This document shows, piece after piece, positions 10,166 to 21,214 of a stretch of DNA of 64,000 nt. Where the stretch lies: contig NC_080081.1 of NCBI RefSeq assembly GCF_949987535.1, forward strand, positions 63,261,603 through 63,325,602, in the 5' to 3' direction. The notes beneath the pieces were generated by a model, which worked only from the letters and a program-made list of their open reading frames with translations, was not told where the DNA came from and searched no databases. Numbering within the stretch: position 1 is the stretch's first letter; the number at the start of each line of letters is the position of its first letter. The stretch comes from Balaenoptera acutorostrata (lineage: Eukaryota; Chordata; Mammalia; Artiodactyla; Balaenopteridae). The translations under genes were made by a program, and so were the position numbers.

Positions 10166-11189
10166 CCCCAGCCCCCCCACTCGCAGCCGAATCCCGCGCG
10201 CGCGCGCTCCCTCCCCCAACCCCTTCTCCCCAACTTTCGCCCTCCCCGCTCCAGCAAGGCTGTCAACAGCGCCAGCTCCGCCCCCTCCCCCGCGCCCAGT
10301 GTAACCGCCACGGCGGCGCGGCGGGCGTTCGCGCTCAGGTCAGGGCTCCTGGAGGAGAGCATGCCTTATGTCCTCACCTAGCCCCCAGTTGACGGCGTGC
10401 TGGGTGCGTGGGCACCGGAGCCAGGGTGTGCGGTGGCGTGCGGCGACAGCGCTTCTCCGTTCAGCCCTCCCACAGCAACCACAGGACGAGGTGGAGACGC
10501 CAGGTCCGAGCTCAGAGGGGGCGAGTTGTGCTCAGCAGCCTCCAGGTCCTGGCACGTCTCCGCTGGGGGTCGGTCCCCAGGCGGGAGCGGCAGCAGGGAG
10601 CCCGCCGTCGACCCCCTGCCCGGAGGCGCGCGCCTCCGCGGCGCTCCCGCCTCCACTCTCCCTGCCGCCTGGGCGGCGCACGCTACTCCTGGCTTCCTCG
10701 CGGGCCGCGGCGCGGCCACGGGCTGTACGACGGGGGCAGGCGCGGACCATCTCCTTGAGCCCCCTCGGCCACCCCGCCGTGCACTGCTGGGGTTCCAGAT
10801 TGGGTGGCTGTCACTGCTGCGCCTCGTTCCATTTTTTCCCCCCTCAATTCTCTTCTAAGTAGAGGCTTGGGGGAGGGAAAAGAAAACCCAGTGTAGAAAG
10901 GGGCGGTGCGGACTGACCTGTCAACGGCGGAGGAGGAAGACCCCCGGTCGGGGCGAGCTCTCGAGCCGCGCAGGGACCGGAGCCCTGGGTTCGCGCGGAG
11001 CGGCGCGGCGCGGCGGGCAGCAGCTGTGCCTCAGCCAGGTGTCCCCTCTCGGCGGGGCCCGCGCTGCCGCGCCCGCCCCCTCCCCTGGCGCCGCGCTCCC
11101 CGCCCCATCGCCAGGGACCAGGGAACCCCCCAGCTCGATTTTTTGTGCAGTTTCAGCAAAGCTCCGAGGAAGTTGGTCCTTTTGTTCCA

Positions 11190-11220
11190 CTATTTATAGA
11201 TTGCGTCAACATTGCGAAAA
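11190..11220. promoter_or_regulatory. MEF2 site with adjacent C/EBP-like sites
   Basis: CTATTTATAG at 11190-11199 is an exact match to the MEF2 consensus YTAWWWWTAR. It is followed at once by two ATTGCG-containing stretches, 'attgcgtcaac' and 'attgcgaaaa', which resemble C/EBP or C/EBP-ATF composite sites. The cluster lies in a short AT-richer gap inside the GC-rich island. It could also serve as a TATA-like core. Confidence 0.45.
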
Positions 11221-11552
11221 GGAGAAGGCGGAGCGGTGGCCCCTCCCCCTCCCCTCCCTCCGCCGGCTCCTGGGAGAGAAAAGCCCCAGCACACGACCTA
11301 AGTACACAGCGCGCCAGCCGCCCGCCCGCCTCCGGCCTCCTGCTCGCCGCTTCCCCCTCCTCCCTGCCCGGGCCAGAGCGCTGCCAACCCCGTCACGTGC
11401 CCGCCCGGGAAAACCAGCTCCCCGGGGCTCCGCGCCGTCCGCCAGGCTCCGTGGCGGCGGCGGCGGCTGCCTCGCTCAGCTGTGCGCCCAGCTTGTGGGC
11501 TCCGGCCGTGGCCCAGGCGCCGCGCACAGCGTGGGCACCCGCACCCTAGTCA

Positions 11553-11577
11553 CTCGGGGTGGGGGGGGGAGCCGGGG
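11553..11577 (+). other. G-quadruplex-prone tract
   Basis: GGGG, T, a nine-G run, AGCC and GGGG occur within about 25 bases, satisfying the G3+N1-7 pattern on the plus strand. Similar G-rich runs lie at 10050-10076, 15695-15730 and 15850-15863. Confidence 0.5.
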
Positions 11578-12000
11578 TCTGCGACTCTTGGGTGTGCTCA
11601 CAAGCCTTCCGTGCTTCCGCCCTCCTCCCCCACCCCGCCCAGTCTCGGGAGCGCCACCGCCCCGGCGCGGAGTGTGCGCGCGTTCGGGCGTCGCTGGGAG
11701 ACAGGGGCCTGACTTGTCCTTCGCGCGGCCGCTTCCCCAGACGCTGGGATGCCAGGCCCCCCAGGCCCCCGCACGACTGGTTGTGGGCGGGGGACTGAGG
11801 GACGCCGGGGTGGCTGGCGGCAGCTCGAAGGCTGGCCGGCGGAGCGCGGGAAGTACGGTGCGGCAGTGCCGAGACGCGCGGAGACGCTTTCCCTCCTCCG
11901 CAGGTGCAGCGGGGCGTTGCGCGAGCTCACTTACTGCTTCCCGGACATCTGCGGACCAAGGAGTTTGAGCTACAGTGGGGGTAATATAGTTTTTGAGGAG

Positions 12001-12633
12001 TTACTGGAAGTTAGATCTGTTACAACAACATTCGAACTTTTCTTTAAAACCTGATGACGAAATGATAGGCCCCGCCATACGCCCCGAAATGAAACTGAGC
12101 TCCCTTGCCGGCCTAAAGCCTCTGTTCCTGAGCTCGATGTAAACAAGGAGGACGGTAAATACGAGAGGAAGGCCTTATTTTAACAAAACCAAGTGCAAGT
12201 AGCTGGTTTGAGTGTAATTTACCTTCGCAGCTTCCGGTCATTTCCCTAAGTGATCTATTTAGATCGCAGTCTAACTTTCCAGAGTCTGAATAAAATAATT
12301 TAGCCCTTCAGATCACGGGTGGAGGAAAGCCCGGGCTGAGCTGGGACGAGTGCAGGAAACGCGTCGGACCTTTCCGGGCAGCTGGACAGTGTGGTAAACA
12401 GTCTGGAAGACTTATGTTATTTTCTAAAGAGATTGGAGAGACTTTTCCGTTGCACCCCTCCTCGTTCGGGCTCAAGTGCAGGCCGGGGGTGGGGGCGGGA
12501 CTCTGCATGGGCCCTTACCCGGAGCCGTGCTTCCTGGCCCTGCACTGGGAGCGTGCAGTCCTAGGGGAGCTTTCGCACGGGCCACACGGGGCAGCAGCAA
12601 GCTTGCCTCTATTTGAGAAACCTTTCCAGGTTT

Positions 12634-12664
<31 letters not shown>

Positions 12665-13229
12665 AAGGGGGAGACCTTAGGCCATGGGTTCATCGATGTA
12701 GGATACGTGTGCTTTGCTCGCCGTAAAGAGGGATGCGAGATGAAGAAAAGCGAGCCTGGGCAGTGGTTGCTGGGTTTCCAAAGCGCAGAGCTGAGTGGAC
12801 CAGCAGCAAATGGGGCTGGGCGTTAGTCCTGTCACACCTGATGGTGCTCAGGGCCTGGTGTGGGAGCCGGATCCCGGCTGTCGAGCCTTCTCTCTCGGTT
12901 TCCTTCCAGTTTAGTGAAAGGCTCCGGCCTCCTCTCTTCCCGCCTTTCTACCCTGCCTATTCTTCTGTATTTGAAAGACACAGTCCTAAGAAGGCGAATT
13001 CGTTTCCGCGCCAATTTTGTTGCATCAATATCTACAAATCACGTTTCTTTGCGCGAAGAAAACAAGCCAGGGCCTCCTGGCTTTTCTCGCCCCTGCAAGG
13101 GACAGGGGTAGCCAGGCCTCAGCCTGAACCTTCCCCTCCCCCCGGTCCGCTTCGGACCGAACAGCGGTGTACCCATCACTTTGTCAGGACACGCGCTTTT
13201 CATCCCTACTTTGTTCTTCTGCAGTCTTC
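12001..13229. other. Spacer between CpG blocks A and B
   Basis: Mixed composition with moderate CpG and no named interspersed repeat. It includes a forkhead-type TGTAAACA at 12139-12146, a perfect inverted repeat GATCTA-TT-TAGATC at 12252-12265, and a 23-base T run at 12637-12659 followed by AAATAAA. The T run might be an old poly-A tail read backwards, but no SINE or LINE body adjoins it. The 189-codon open frame at 12733-13302 has no recognisable content. Confidence 0.5.
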
Positions 13230-13870
13230 CCAGCTGCGGAGAGAAGGGAGCGAAAGCAAAACGAAAGCACCCGGGGCGCATCAGTCGCGGCGGCTTCCCT
13301 GAGCGCGGCGGTGGGAGGCCAAGGTCTGGGGTCGGAAGGCAAGGGTGGGCGCGGGGGCTGCGTGGAAACCGGGTGGCGGGTGGTCCCCGCAGGGCCCCCG
13401 GGAGCTGCCGGGAGCTCCATCGCTCCTCCTCCCTTGGGAAAAGCGACCGCGTGTGAGAATATACCGGCCCCGAAGGAAAAATTTGGTCTGGGTCTTGAGT
13501 TGAAATTCGAGACTGATTGGGACCGTGCGGAGGGGTCTCAGAGGCAAAGGAGGGTGGCGCGGACACGAGCGTTGGCCCCCGGCGGACGATCCCGGGGAGA
13601 GGTCCGGACGAGCGGCAGCGCAGCGAGGGCGCGCAGAGGCCGCCGGGGAGTGGAGGCCCACGGAATTGTTGCTCCACTGAGGTTGGATAAGCAGCCCGCT
13701 TCCCCGCAAAAACCAGAGTTCTACGCGGTATAAGGACTTCAGGGAACTTTGGTGATAACCTCCGCGCCCGCCCTCCTCCCTCGCGGTAGTCACTGCAGGG
13801 ACAAAGGCGGCCTGCGCAGACTTGGACGAGGCGCGGCCCGTGTGGGCGGCCTTAGCGGCCGCAGACTTTT
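13230..13870. promoter_or_regulatory. CpG island B
   Basis: A second dense CpG block, strongest from about 13250 to 13640 and again around 13800-13860. Overlapping open frames on both strands (188 codons plus, 212 and 170 minus) mirror one another and look like GC-driven artefacts. A pyrimidine tract ending in CAG at 13224 could serve as a plus-strand splice acceptor. I recognise no exon. Confidence 0.7.
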
Positions 13871-15059
13871 TCAGTTTAGAGAAGGATGAGTATCTTTATG
13901 AGGTGAAGGTAACCTCCACAACCACCCCTCAGGGGTGACAGCCACAGTCTGATCAGCTAAAAGGCGTCCTCGTTCCTCCACCTGCCCCCGCAATGAACAA
14001 ACACTGGGAGATTGGCCTGCAAGATGCTCGCCCTGTCACTCCAGTACATTTGTGTAGCCAAACGCCCGAAAAGCCCCACCTTGCCCACATAAACAGCTAA
14101 CTTTATTCCATTGCATGGCACCTTTCTTGTAGCAATAGCTGTGGGTTTTGGCAAGTGTTAAAAAATCATTTGATCCTAAATGGGTCGAATGTGGAAACAT
14201 AGTTTTCTGTGCGAGTAGTTTGGGTTTGTGCTCTCACTGGCACCTAATGCACGGCGCAGCGCATAGCTGTTACACCTCTACCTGTGTAGGGGCGCTTTCG
14301 CACCGCGCCCTTTCACTCTGTAAATAAGTAGACTTGGAATTATGTACATGTGTGCATTGTTTAGATTTTGCATCTCTCGTTATTCATTTCACCGCAAGGA
14401 CTCAAAAACGGCTATAATTTTAAAAGATGCAAAATTGAATTCTTTTAAGCGAATCTCGAGAAGGCAGTCTTGGTTTCCTGCTAATGTTATGCCGGTAACA
14501 GGCAGCAGTCAATCCCAGACTAATTTTGTTCGTTTTTATTCCTTCCCTCTTCACCACAACTGCAAATACCAGAAAGTTCTGCGAAAAACATGGCCCACTC
14601 CACCCAAATTTCTTTATACAATGATGAGAGGAGACCTGCAGGTGAAATAGACCCGTAGGCTATTACTTTTGGAAAGACTCTTCTATTTCTTTAAAAAAAA
14701 AAAAACTCAGCAAAAGCTATTTTTGACTCAACAGACTGATTAAAATGCCTGCTTTCACCATGCTCGCCCTTTGGTTTCGTATGTGGTCACTGTTCTCACT
14801 TTCTTACAAGTTTTTCCTCTTGTAACTTATTTTCGTGAAACAGAGATTCCATCAGGTTATCTTGCTAAACTGGGCGTCTATAATTATGAAGTTGGTCTTT
14901 TCTCCTCCGCCCCACTTAAGAAGTACACACACGGCCTTGAAAGCCCGCAGTTGTCTTTACTTTGCACCCCCCTCCCCCTTTTCTTTTTATTTTAAATCTT
15001 CGCATTCGCAAATTATGCTTTGCCTGGGCTAGGTTCAGACTACAGCATCTAAAACGTTA
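13871..15059. other. Spacer between CpG blocks B and C
   Basis: Unique DNA with no gene and no named repeat. It contains scattered CpGs (for example 14250-14310) and A runs near 14695. Being repeat-free inside the CpG cluster, it may hold regulatory sequence, but I see no decisive motif. Confidence 0.4.
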
Positions 15060-16640
15060 CCCGTCCGGGTAGTCCTTTAAGGCATCGAAAGCCCAGCCTT
15101 GCGCAGGCCACTGGAACCCGTACCAGAAACCTTGATCTGGAGTCCAGTTTGGAAACACATCTGTGCTTTGCGCGGTAAAATGGTAACTTGCCCAAGCGAT
15201 GCATCTGGCTTTAGATTTTATGGGGAGTATGATCTGGAAAAGGGAACGCCTGTTTCAGGCGCGGCAACATGCCCCGCGCGGATCCCCGGGGGCTCCCTCC
15301 TGCTTAAGAGCGCGCGGGGCCTCGACCCGCAGGGCCTCAGCCAACCTCTGGGCGCCCTGGTTTGGGTTAACCCCACACTAGCTCTCTCCCTTCCCGGCCT
15401 CGCCTGGGGTCGCTCTCCGCGGCGGACGAAGCTTGTAGACAAGAGGAGAAAGTTGGAGACTGAAGATCAGATGTCCTTAAAGGGGCTGGGGAAAGGGAGA
15501 AGCTCTTCGCAGCTAGTGCCAAGAAACTCGGACACCCCGCGCTCGCCCCGAGGCGAAGAAAACTGTCCTGGGGGAGCACAAGTGTTCCCGAGACTTTGCC
15601 AAGGTTTCGGGAGTCCGGAGGTAGCCTGTCCCCCACCCGCGCCCACCACCGGGTTGTTTCATAATCCGCTCTGGGCCGCCTTAGGTGAGGACCCGGGCGG
15701 GGTGGCGTGGGGGTGAGGTGAGGTGAGGATGGCGGCTCTTCTCTGTTTCCCGCCCTCTCCGCAGCGGAAACGTCCAAGGGGTTAAAATGGCGCGGCGGAA
15801 CGGGCTCGAGGAGCGGTGCCAGTGTTCGGCCCCGACGGGCGGGAGAAGTGGGGTGGGGGTGTGGGATCCCGGAAAGGGCTGGGAAAGCGGGGACCAAGGG
15901 GAGCTGTGAGGCAAGAGTTTCTGCTCTTGGGGGTTGGGTCCAAGGCAGTTGCCGGCGGTAGTGGGGACGGCAGCGGCAGCAGGGGAGCCAAGCGATGGTT
16001 AGTGCACGTCTTGGCCCACCCTGGGCAAGGTTATGTCAGGAGAGCGCTCTGGCACCGAGCTCTGGCCCGCGGAGAAGATACTCCCCCCTCGCGCTCTCTC
16101 CGCGAGCGGGGCTGGGCGGGCGCGGAGGGGCGGGCGGTGCGCCGCGCGAGCCCAGGGCGCTGAGGTCGGCAAGTCGCGTTCGGAGCGGGCGGCGGCCCTT
16201 CTCCGGTCTACGTGGAAAAAAGTCATCTAAAAGAGCACCCCCCCCCCCCTCAGCAAGCAGCCCTTTAGCGCCGGTAAAGAAGATAGAAAGGGACTCAGGG
16301 AACGAGGGAAGCTCAGTTTAGAACTTCCAGAGTTTCCAGGTTTGTCCAGCGAGTGGGACTCTTGATAGCTCTCGAAGAGCTGAGCCCATTTCCCCTTCCA
16401 GAACAAAACTACAGGAGCGTTCCTCCAGAGGAAGGCTGAAGTTCAGGCCCCACGTGGAACCCGAGCAGCCCCCGCCGCCTGACCTCGGGCTCGCTTCTCC
16501 CAGGGCGGCGGGGAGCGTCCTTTCTGAACAGCCCCGGGCGGGAAGCGCGAGATTCGGAGCGCGCTCCGCTCTGGGCCCTGCTGCGGGCTCGGACGTTAAG
16601 GCAGGAAACGCCTCGTCCCGTTTTCAGTCTCCCAGTCAAA
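15060..16640. promoter_or_regulatory. CpG island C
   Basis: A third CpG-dense block with GC-rich open frames in several frames and no recognisable protein. It contains a possible 80-base intron (15685-15764), G-rich runs, a 12-C tract (16238-16249) and a CCACGTGG box (16450-16457). It is probably an alternative promoter of the same locus as island A. Confidence 0.7.
15685..15764 (+). other. Possible 80-base mini-intron
   Basis: Begins GTGAGG after TTAG and ends with a good pyrimidine tract, 'cttctctgtttcccgcc' and 'ctctccgcag', before 'cggaaacg'. The tandem GTGAGG copies at 15713-15729 provide further donor-like sites. Both ends fit vertebrate splice consensus, but there is no reading frame or transcript evidence. 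The donor and acceptor may belong to different introns or be chance. Confidence 0.25.
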
Positions 16641-18029
16641 ACATTTGGCTGAATCTCGAAATAACTTTTTTGATAGTCCGGAAAAGAAGCACGACAAATG
16701 GACTCACCATCAGCCTTGCGTCAGCGAACCATTTCCCCTGGACTACAGTGAGATTGGTTTTTTCATTAGTTGCAGGAACTGAATTTTTGATGATTTACCT
16801 GGCTGCTCAGGCTCCTGGGTGTATTCTCCTCCCCTCCTTTCCCACTTCATCTGTCAACTCCCTTCTCATTTTTTATTTTTAATTTTTTAAAGCTCCGGAT
16901 ACGCAATTGCATCGTATTCTTTGTAACTTATGTAGCCTCTAGTCTAACTCAGCCTCTATCAGTGGTCAGCACAAGCCACAGTGTTTGCATAGCCCTTACA
17001 AAACGGGTCATGTTTTCAGTTCCTTTGATCCACAGAGACGAAAAAGTTTTGCTTTGCATTTCTCTCCCGCCCCCCCCCCCCCATCGCTTTCAGTGACAGT
17101 GCTCTCCTCCCAGTTACAAGTTCCTTCTCCTCCCGAGCAGTTCGGGATTTCTTTATTTTTACAGGGACCTAAAGAGTTAGGAGAAATTCACCGTGTGCTG
17201 ACTCACCTTCACTTCCCCACCCCGAACCCCCCGCCCCAGACAGGATTAACACTAGAAGATGTAATCAGTTAAACCAACAGACTTTAATATCATTAAACAT
17301 GGATCTCTCCACTAACCTTAGCAGTTACGTCACTTCGAAGAAGGAAGTAATAAAAACAAAATTCTTGCGAATAAAATAAAATTATGGGAGCTGTCCCTTT
17401 GAGGTCCGGATGCAGAAGAAAGTGTTTGGTCTTTTTAAAAAGAGCTCTTATTGATAAACAATTATTAATATGAAATAAAATGTATAAAGCCAGCCCTATC
17501 AGGGTGTCTGCACATAGTAGGTACTCAATGAGTATTTAGTCTCCCATTCTTCTCCCCATCCTTGGAATTTTGGCAGGAGATACAGACTTCCCAGTGGCTA
17601 TGAAAATTATGCTCAAACTTCGCTTCTGGTTCATGTAATCTCCACTCACTCAGGCAAAAAAAAAAAAACACAACAAAACCAAACAAACAAATAAAACGCA
17701 CACACAAAAACCTCAAAAAACCCCTCACAAAATTTATCCAGGGAACTTTGATAGCTTATTAAAACTTAATGGAAATAGCTAGACAAAATAAAAAGTACGG
17801 TGATTACATACATATATAAATCCTAAACACATTTAATTATTTCGAACGTTTCAGTGGCTGTAATAGGTAACCATTACCATTTGATCTCGTTTACCGATTT
17901 CTACAGTAAAAACGAAAATTGTGGGCTCCCGCTCACTTCTCGAGTTTCTGCTAGAGCAGCCTTCACCCACGCACTGATCTATCTCGACCTCATATTTTTC
18001 ATAGCGCAAATTTTATCAGACGCTATTCA
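16641..18029. other. Spacer between CpG blocks C and D
   Basis: AT-richer unique DNA. It includes a 13-C tract (17070-17082), a CRE-like TTACGTCA (17325-17332), an A-rich/CA-rich stretch (17657-17720) and a short ancient tail, 'gcacatagtaggtactcaat' near 17510, of the MIR/L2 type. That tail is the only interspersed-repeat trace I see in the CpG cluster. No coding exon is recognised. Confidence 0.45.
17325..17332 (+). promoter_or_regulatory. CRE-like TTACGTCA
   Basis: ATF/CREB-family variant (TTACGTCA) in an AT-rich context between CpG blocks, near 'tttaatatcattaaacatgg'. The surrounding 17270-17350 is unique and looks like candidate conserved noncoding DNA, which I cannot verify. Confidence 0.35.
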
Positions 18030-19720
18030 GCTATCCACTTTTAAGACTTGTGCGCGCGCTTTCTCTCTCTTTTTAATTTTAAAAAATAAAATGAGAAAAT
18101 AGAGAAGGAGGTTGTAGCACTCAGGGGTGGAGGAAACCCACCTGCCCGCTCCCCTCTCCCCGGTCTCGGACTCGCTGGAGGAGAGAGTCGCCGGGAGCGG
18201 CTTTGCGGATCTCGCCGGGTCACCTGGTCCAAGCATATTTTCTTTGCGGCCCATTCTCAGGAGTAAACAGTCACGTCGTAGTGAGTTTCTTGGCAACTTT
18301 GCACTGCTTTTCAAACAGCAGAGCATTCTCGCACGTTCGTCCCCGCTTACAAGGCTCCTGCCTCAAACTGTCAAGTATTAAAAAAGCGTACCGAGCAGCC
18401 CTTTTGCCCTTTCTCCTTCTAAATGATGAGGCCGGTCACGGCGGGTGACTTTGGCGTCTGCCGCAGGTCTCAGTCCCTAGGAGCCGGGCTGCCCAGTCGG
18501 CTGAGCGGGAGAACAGGGGCACCTAATTAGTCCGTGGCTCCCGCCAAGGTGAGCGCGTGGGCGCAATGCGCGCTTCGCGAGAGCTGTACCCAAGTTCAAC
18601 CCAACGCGCCTGAGGAAAACTTGGGGCACCAAAGTCCCCTCTTTAGACAAGCGCCCGGAGGGGATCTTTGTAGAGACCTAGGGCGCGGTCGTGGCTTCGA
18701 GACCAGGACTTTACTCTTTTGAGATCTATTTATCTCGTTCTAGAAAAATACCCCCTACATGAACCCATACGAATACCTCCCCGCTCTCCCCTCCAGTGGT
18801 CTGCAAGCCCCGGGTGCGAGCGTGAATCCTGAGTCCCGCACCGGGTTCCCGCTCGCGCAGAGCCCGAGGCGGGCCGCTGAGGTCACAGTAAGTTCAGAGC
18901 CACGGATCCGGGTCAGATTTGAAAAAAAAAAAAAAAAGTGTATTCCAAGTCCACCCCGGAGCTGCTGTCTGGGGCTCAGCCCGGCTCCCCCTCAGAATGC
19001 TTCCCAGAGTGCATAAGTTGGTGATTACTTCGCGCAAACTGGACGTCGCGCCTGAAGGGCCGGCGGAGCCACCGGCTTGCCTTCGGGGGGGTCCTGGCAT
19101 CAGTGGGACCAGAACGTGTCATTATTGTTGCAAACGGAGACGTGAATGGAACCCCCATCCTCCACCACCCCCTCGGCCCGGAATAACTCCAGGGCTCTCT
19201 GGTTTGGATGTCTAGGGGTCGGAAGGGCCACGGCTCCCAGGATCCCTGGGGTCCCGGTCGGGCCTCGCACCGAGGGGCGCGGGGCAGCGGGGACGGCGTC
19301 GCGCGCTGAGCCGGGGCCACCGAGCAGCGGCGGCCCAGGGCAGCCCACGCGGGTTCCGGCGCCGCAGCGAAGTCAGAGGCGCTTCCAAGCTCGGCCTGGA
19401 GCGAGGGGCGCGCAGGGGGAACCGCTTCTCTAGCTTCGTGGCGCAGGCAAGTCTGGCGGGGAGAGGAAGGCGGGGAGGAACTCTCTGTTCCTGAGGGTCT
19501 GGTCGGTCATAGGAAGCGTTTGGGGTGCGGGTCGCAGGAGTCTGAGAGCTCGAAGCGGCCGCGCTGGGCCTGGCCTGAGCGACCCGGCGGCGCTCCCAGC
19601 CCAGGCGGCGCGGCGCTCTCCGCCTTCTGCGTGCGGGCCGCAGTCGGGCCACAGGTCGTCCAGTTGGGGCCGGCCTAGCCCTCGGGGAGGCCTCTGCAGA
19701 TGGCCGGACGGCAGGGAACC
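18030..19720. promoter_or_regulatory. CpG island D
   Basis: The fourth CpG-dense block, densest at about 19230-19700. A homeodomain-type CTAATTAG lies at 18523-18530, and an NRF1-like palindromic region, 'gcgcaatgcgcgc', at about 18563. Open frames (for example 146 codons minus, 19652-19212) are Arg/Ala/Pro-rich low complexity with no known match. CpG density drops sharply after about 19720, marking the right edge of the CpG cluster. Confidence 0.7.
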
Positions 19721-20434
19721 CCCAGGCCCCGGCCTAGACGCGGAGAATTCACAAGGGTATTTCCAGGCCCCGGCGGCCTCTGGGCAGGGGTTAGCTCAGA
19801 GTCAGGTTTCTGCTTCCACCAAAAAAGAATTACACAAGTTTTCCAGATCTGCAGTGATCTCAAGGCCGACTGCTTTCTTAGGAGCCTGTAGGTATTTTTG
19901 CCTGTAGAAGTGAATTTGAGCCATTCCTCTTTCCCTCTTGTGAACTGGTCACAGGCCTGGTAAGGATTCATCCCAGGCACATTCAGGTCTGTGCCTCCTT
20001 TCTGGGACGTGGTGTGTCCCACACACTGCTGGGCCTGCGGGGTGGGTGGGGGGAGGAGGTCCTGCCCTGTGATGGGGAGGTGGGCTTCCCTGCAGGACTA
20101 GTCTGATGGGGGTGAGAGGCCTACCTGGAGGACGGCAGGGGAGGCATGGAAAGGAGGAGGAGACAGGGCCTGAGCTGTGTGTGGAGGGCTGGAGGTGGTG
20201 AGGGTAGCCCTCTCCCTAAGAAAAAGAGGCCTGTGGAGTTTTGCTGCCTGGACTAAGAAGACAGGGTGGATACGACCAGGCTAAAGGTGGATGGCACAAG
20301 ACTCCAGCTCCCAGAGACCAAACGAGGATGGCAAATCTATATTTTCCTGGCTGTTCCTTGTATTTTAATCCTTTCCCATTCGTTTTCTGTTTACTCTTTA
20401 GTCAAGTGTTTCTGAAAATCTTGCCAAAAGGAGG
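19721..20434. other. Right shoulder of the CpG cluster, no gene seen
   Basis: Transitional DNA with G-rich purine tracts (20041-20060, 20150-20165) and no recognised exon or repeat. Confidence 0.4.
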
Positions 20435-20700
20435 TTATTCAGTTAACAGATATTTATTGAGAGCCCACTGCATGCCAGGAATAGGAATGGGATAATTAAT
20501 AGGACATTTCCTGACCTCACAGGGCTCACAATCCAATTTTCTCTATAGAGAAAAAACCAGGCAATTAAAATATGCTGTGTAAAGGGACACATGGGCTTAT
20601 ATATGGTGAAGTGAGCATGGCTGTTTAGGGCTATTTACAAGAAAGTCAACATTTCTGGAACATAGAGGGGAGAGGACTGGGTAGGGGGGAAGTAGAGAGA
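20435..20700 (+). repeat. Ancient interspersed repeat, family not named
   Basis: Begins 'acagatatttattgagagcc', continues 'cctgacctcacagggctcac' and 'aatccaattt', and then 'aggcaattaaaatatgctg'. The same ordered blocks recur near 21215, 23095, 43800, 51265 and 53640. This indicates a common old mammalian repeat whose Repbase name I cannot give with confidence. Confidence 0.45.
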
Positions 20701-21013
20701 CAGCCTTGGGTGATTAACCTGGACCCAAAAGAGGAGTTTAAAGTGTAAGCAGTGCATCATGGGGCCTTCATGGTGGTGGCAGGAAATGATGCTAATGGGG
20801 GCGTGGTGCTGCACTAGATCAGATGCCCTCTAGATTTCCCTTCCGGTGTTGAGATTTGAAGGATTCACTTTTATTTTATTAAAGGACCTGGTATTCGGTG
20901 CCAGCATCTGCTGAGGCATGTATAGATTAAAAAAAAACATATCTATGCTTATTCTACCTACATGGTTAATATTTCACACCTTGAAAAGAAAAAAAAAACC
21001 TAAAAACTAATTT

Positions 21014-21131
21014 AAAAAATTAAAAAAAAATTTTTGGCCGTGCTGTGAGGCTTGTGGGATCTTAGTTCCCCAACCAGGGATCAAACCCAGGCCCTCGAGT
21101 CCTAACCACTGGACCACCAGGGAATTCCCCT
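21014..21131 (-). mobile_element. Short CHR-type tRNA-derived SINE, antisense
   Basis: Reads on the plus strand as the reverse complement of a short tRNA SINE: poly-T/A, 'ggccgtgctgtgaggcttgt', 'gggatcttagttccccaacc', 'agggatcaaaccc', then 'taaccactggaccaccaggg'. It is flanked by the perfect 13-base duplication TAAAAACTAATTT at 21001-21013 and 21132-21144. The B box complement is partly decayed, so it is older than the CHR-2 copies. Confidence 0.9.
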
Positions 21132-21214
21132 TAAAAACTAATTTTAAGAGAACTCACCTAGCAGAAAATTTTGTGCAAATACTGCAGTTAGAAAATTGAC
21201 ATTTGAGATGAAAC

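Larger units (their letters stand above)
9480..12000. promoter_or_regulatory. CpG island A (largest block)
   Basis: CpG dinucleotides are dense and undepleted from about 9480 to 11960, with runs such as (CG)6C at 10195-10207, in sharp contrast to the flanks. No recognisable interspersed repeat lies inside. It contains TATA, CRE, CACGTG and MEF2 motifs listed separately. Many long open frames cross it, the longest at 11039-11968 with 309 codons. All read as low-complexity Pro/Arg/Ala/Gly on both strands, as expected of stop-poor GC-rich DNA, and none resembles a known protein. The likely role is a promoter with noncoding or unrecognised first exons. The gene and its direction are unknown. Confidence 0.8.

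Noticed and set aside
10368..10862. Several 110-164 codon frames around 10.4-10.9 kb as a possible first coding exon
   Set aside because: Three plus frames and two minus frames are open at once, which is a property of base composition. I could not match any to a known developmental regulator.
11039..11968. 309-codon plus-strand open frame, the longest in the window
   Set aside because: It lies wholly in CpG island A, is Pro/Arg/Ala/Gly/Ser-rich low complexity, has no recognisable domain, and overlaps open frames in other frames and on the other strand. GC-rich DNA is stop-poor, so length alone is no evidence.
13039..13793. Overlapping 212- and 170-codon minus frames and a 188-codon plus frame
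   Set aside because: They mirror one another across CpG island B with no family signature. At most one could be real, and nothing supports any of them.
15099..15897. 205-codon plus and 176-codon minus frames in island C
   Set aside because: Low-complexity GC-driven frames, with no domain, consistent codon use or splice support.
19212..19652. 146-codon Arg-rich minus frame in island D
   Set aside because: It begins with an Arg/Ala run typical of translated GC-rich promoter DNA, and no known protein is recognised.
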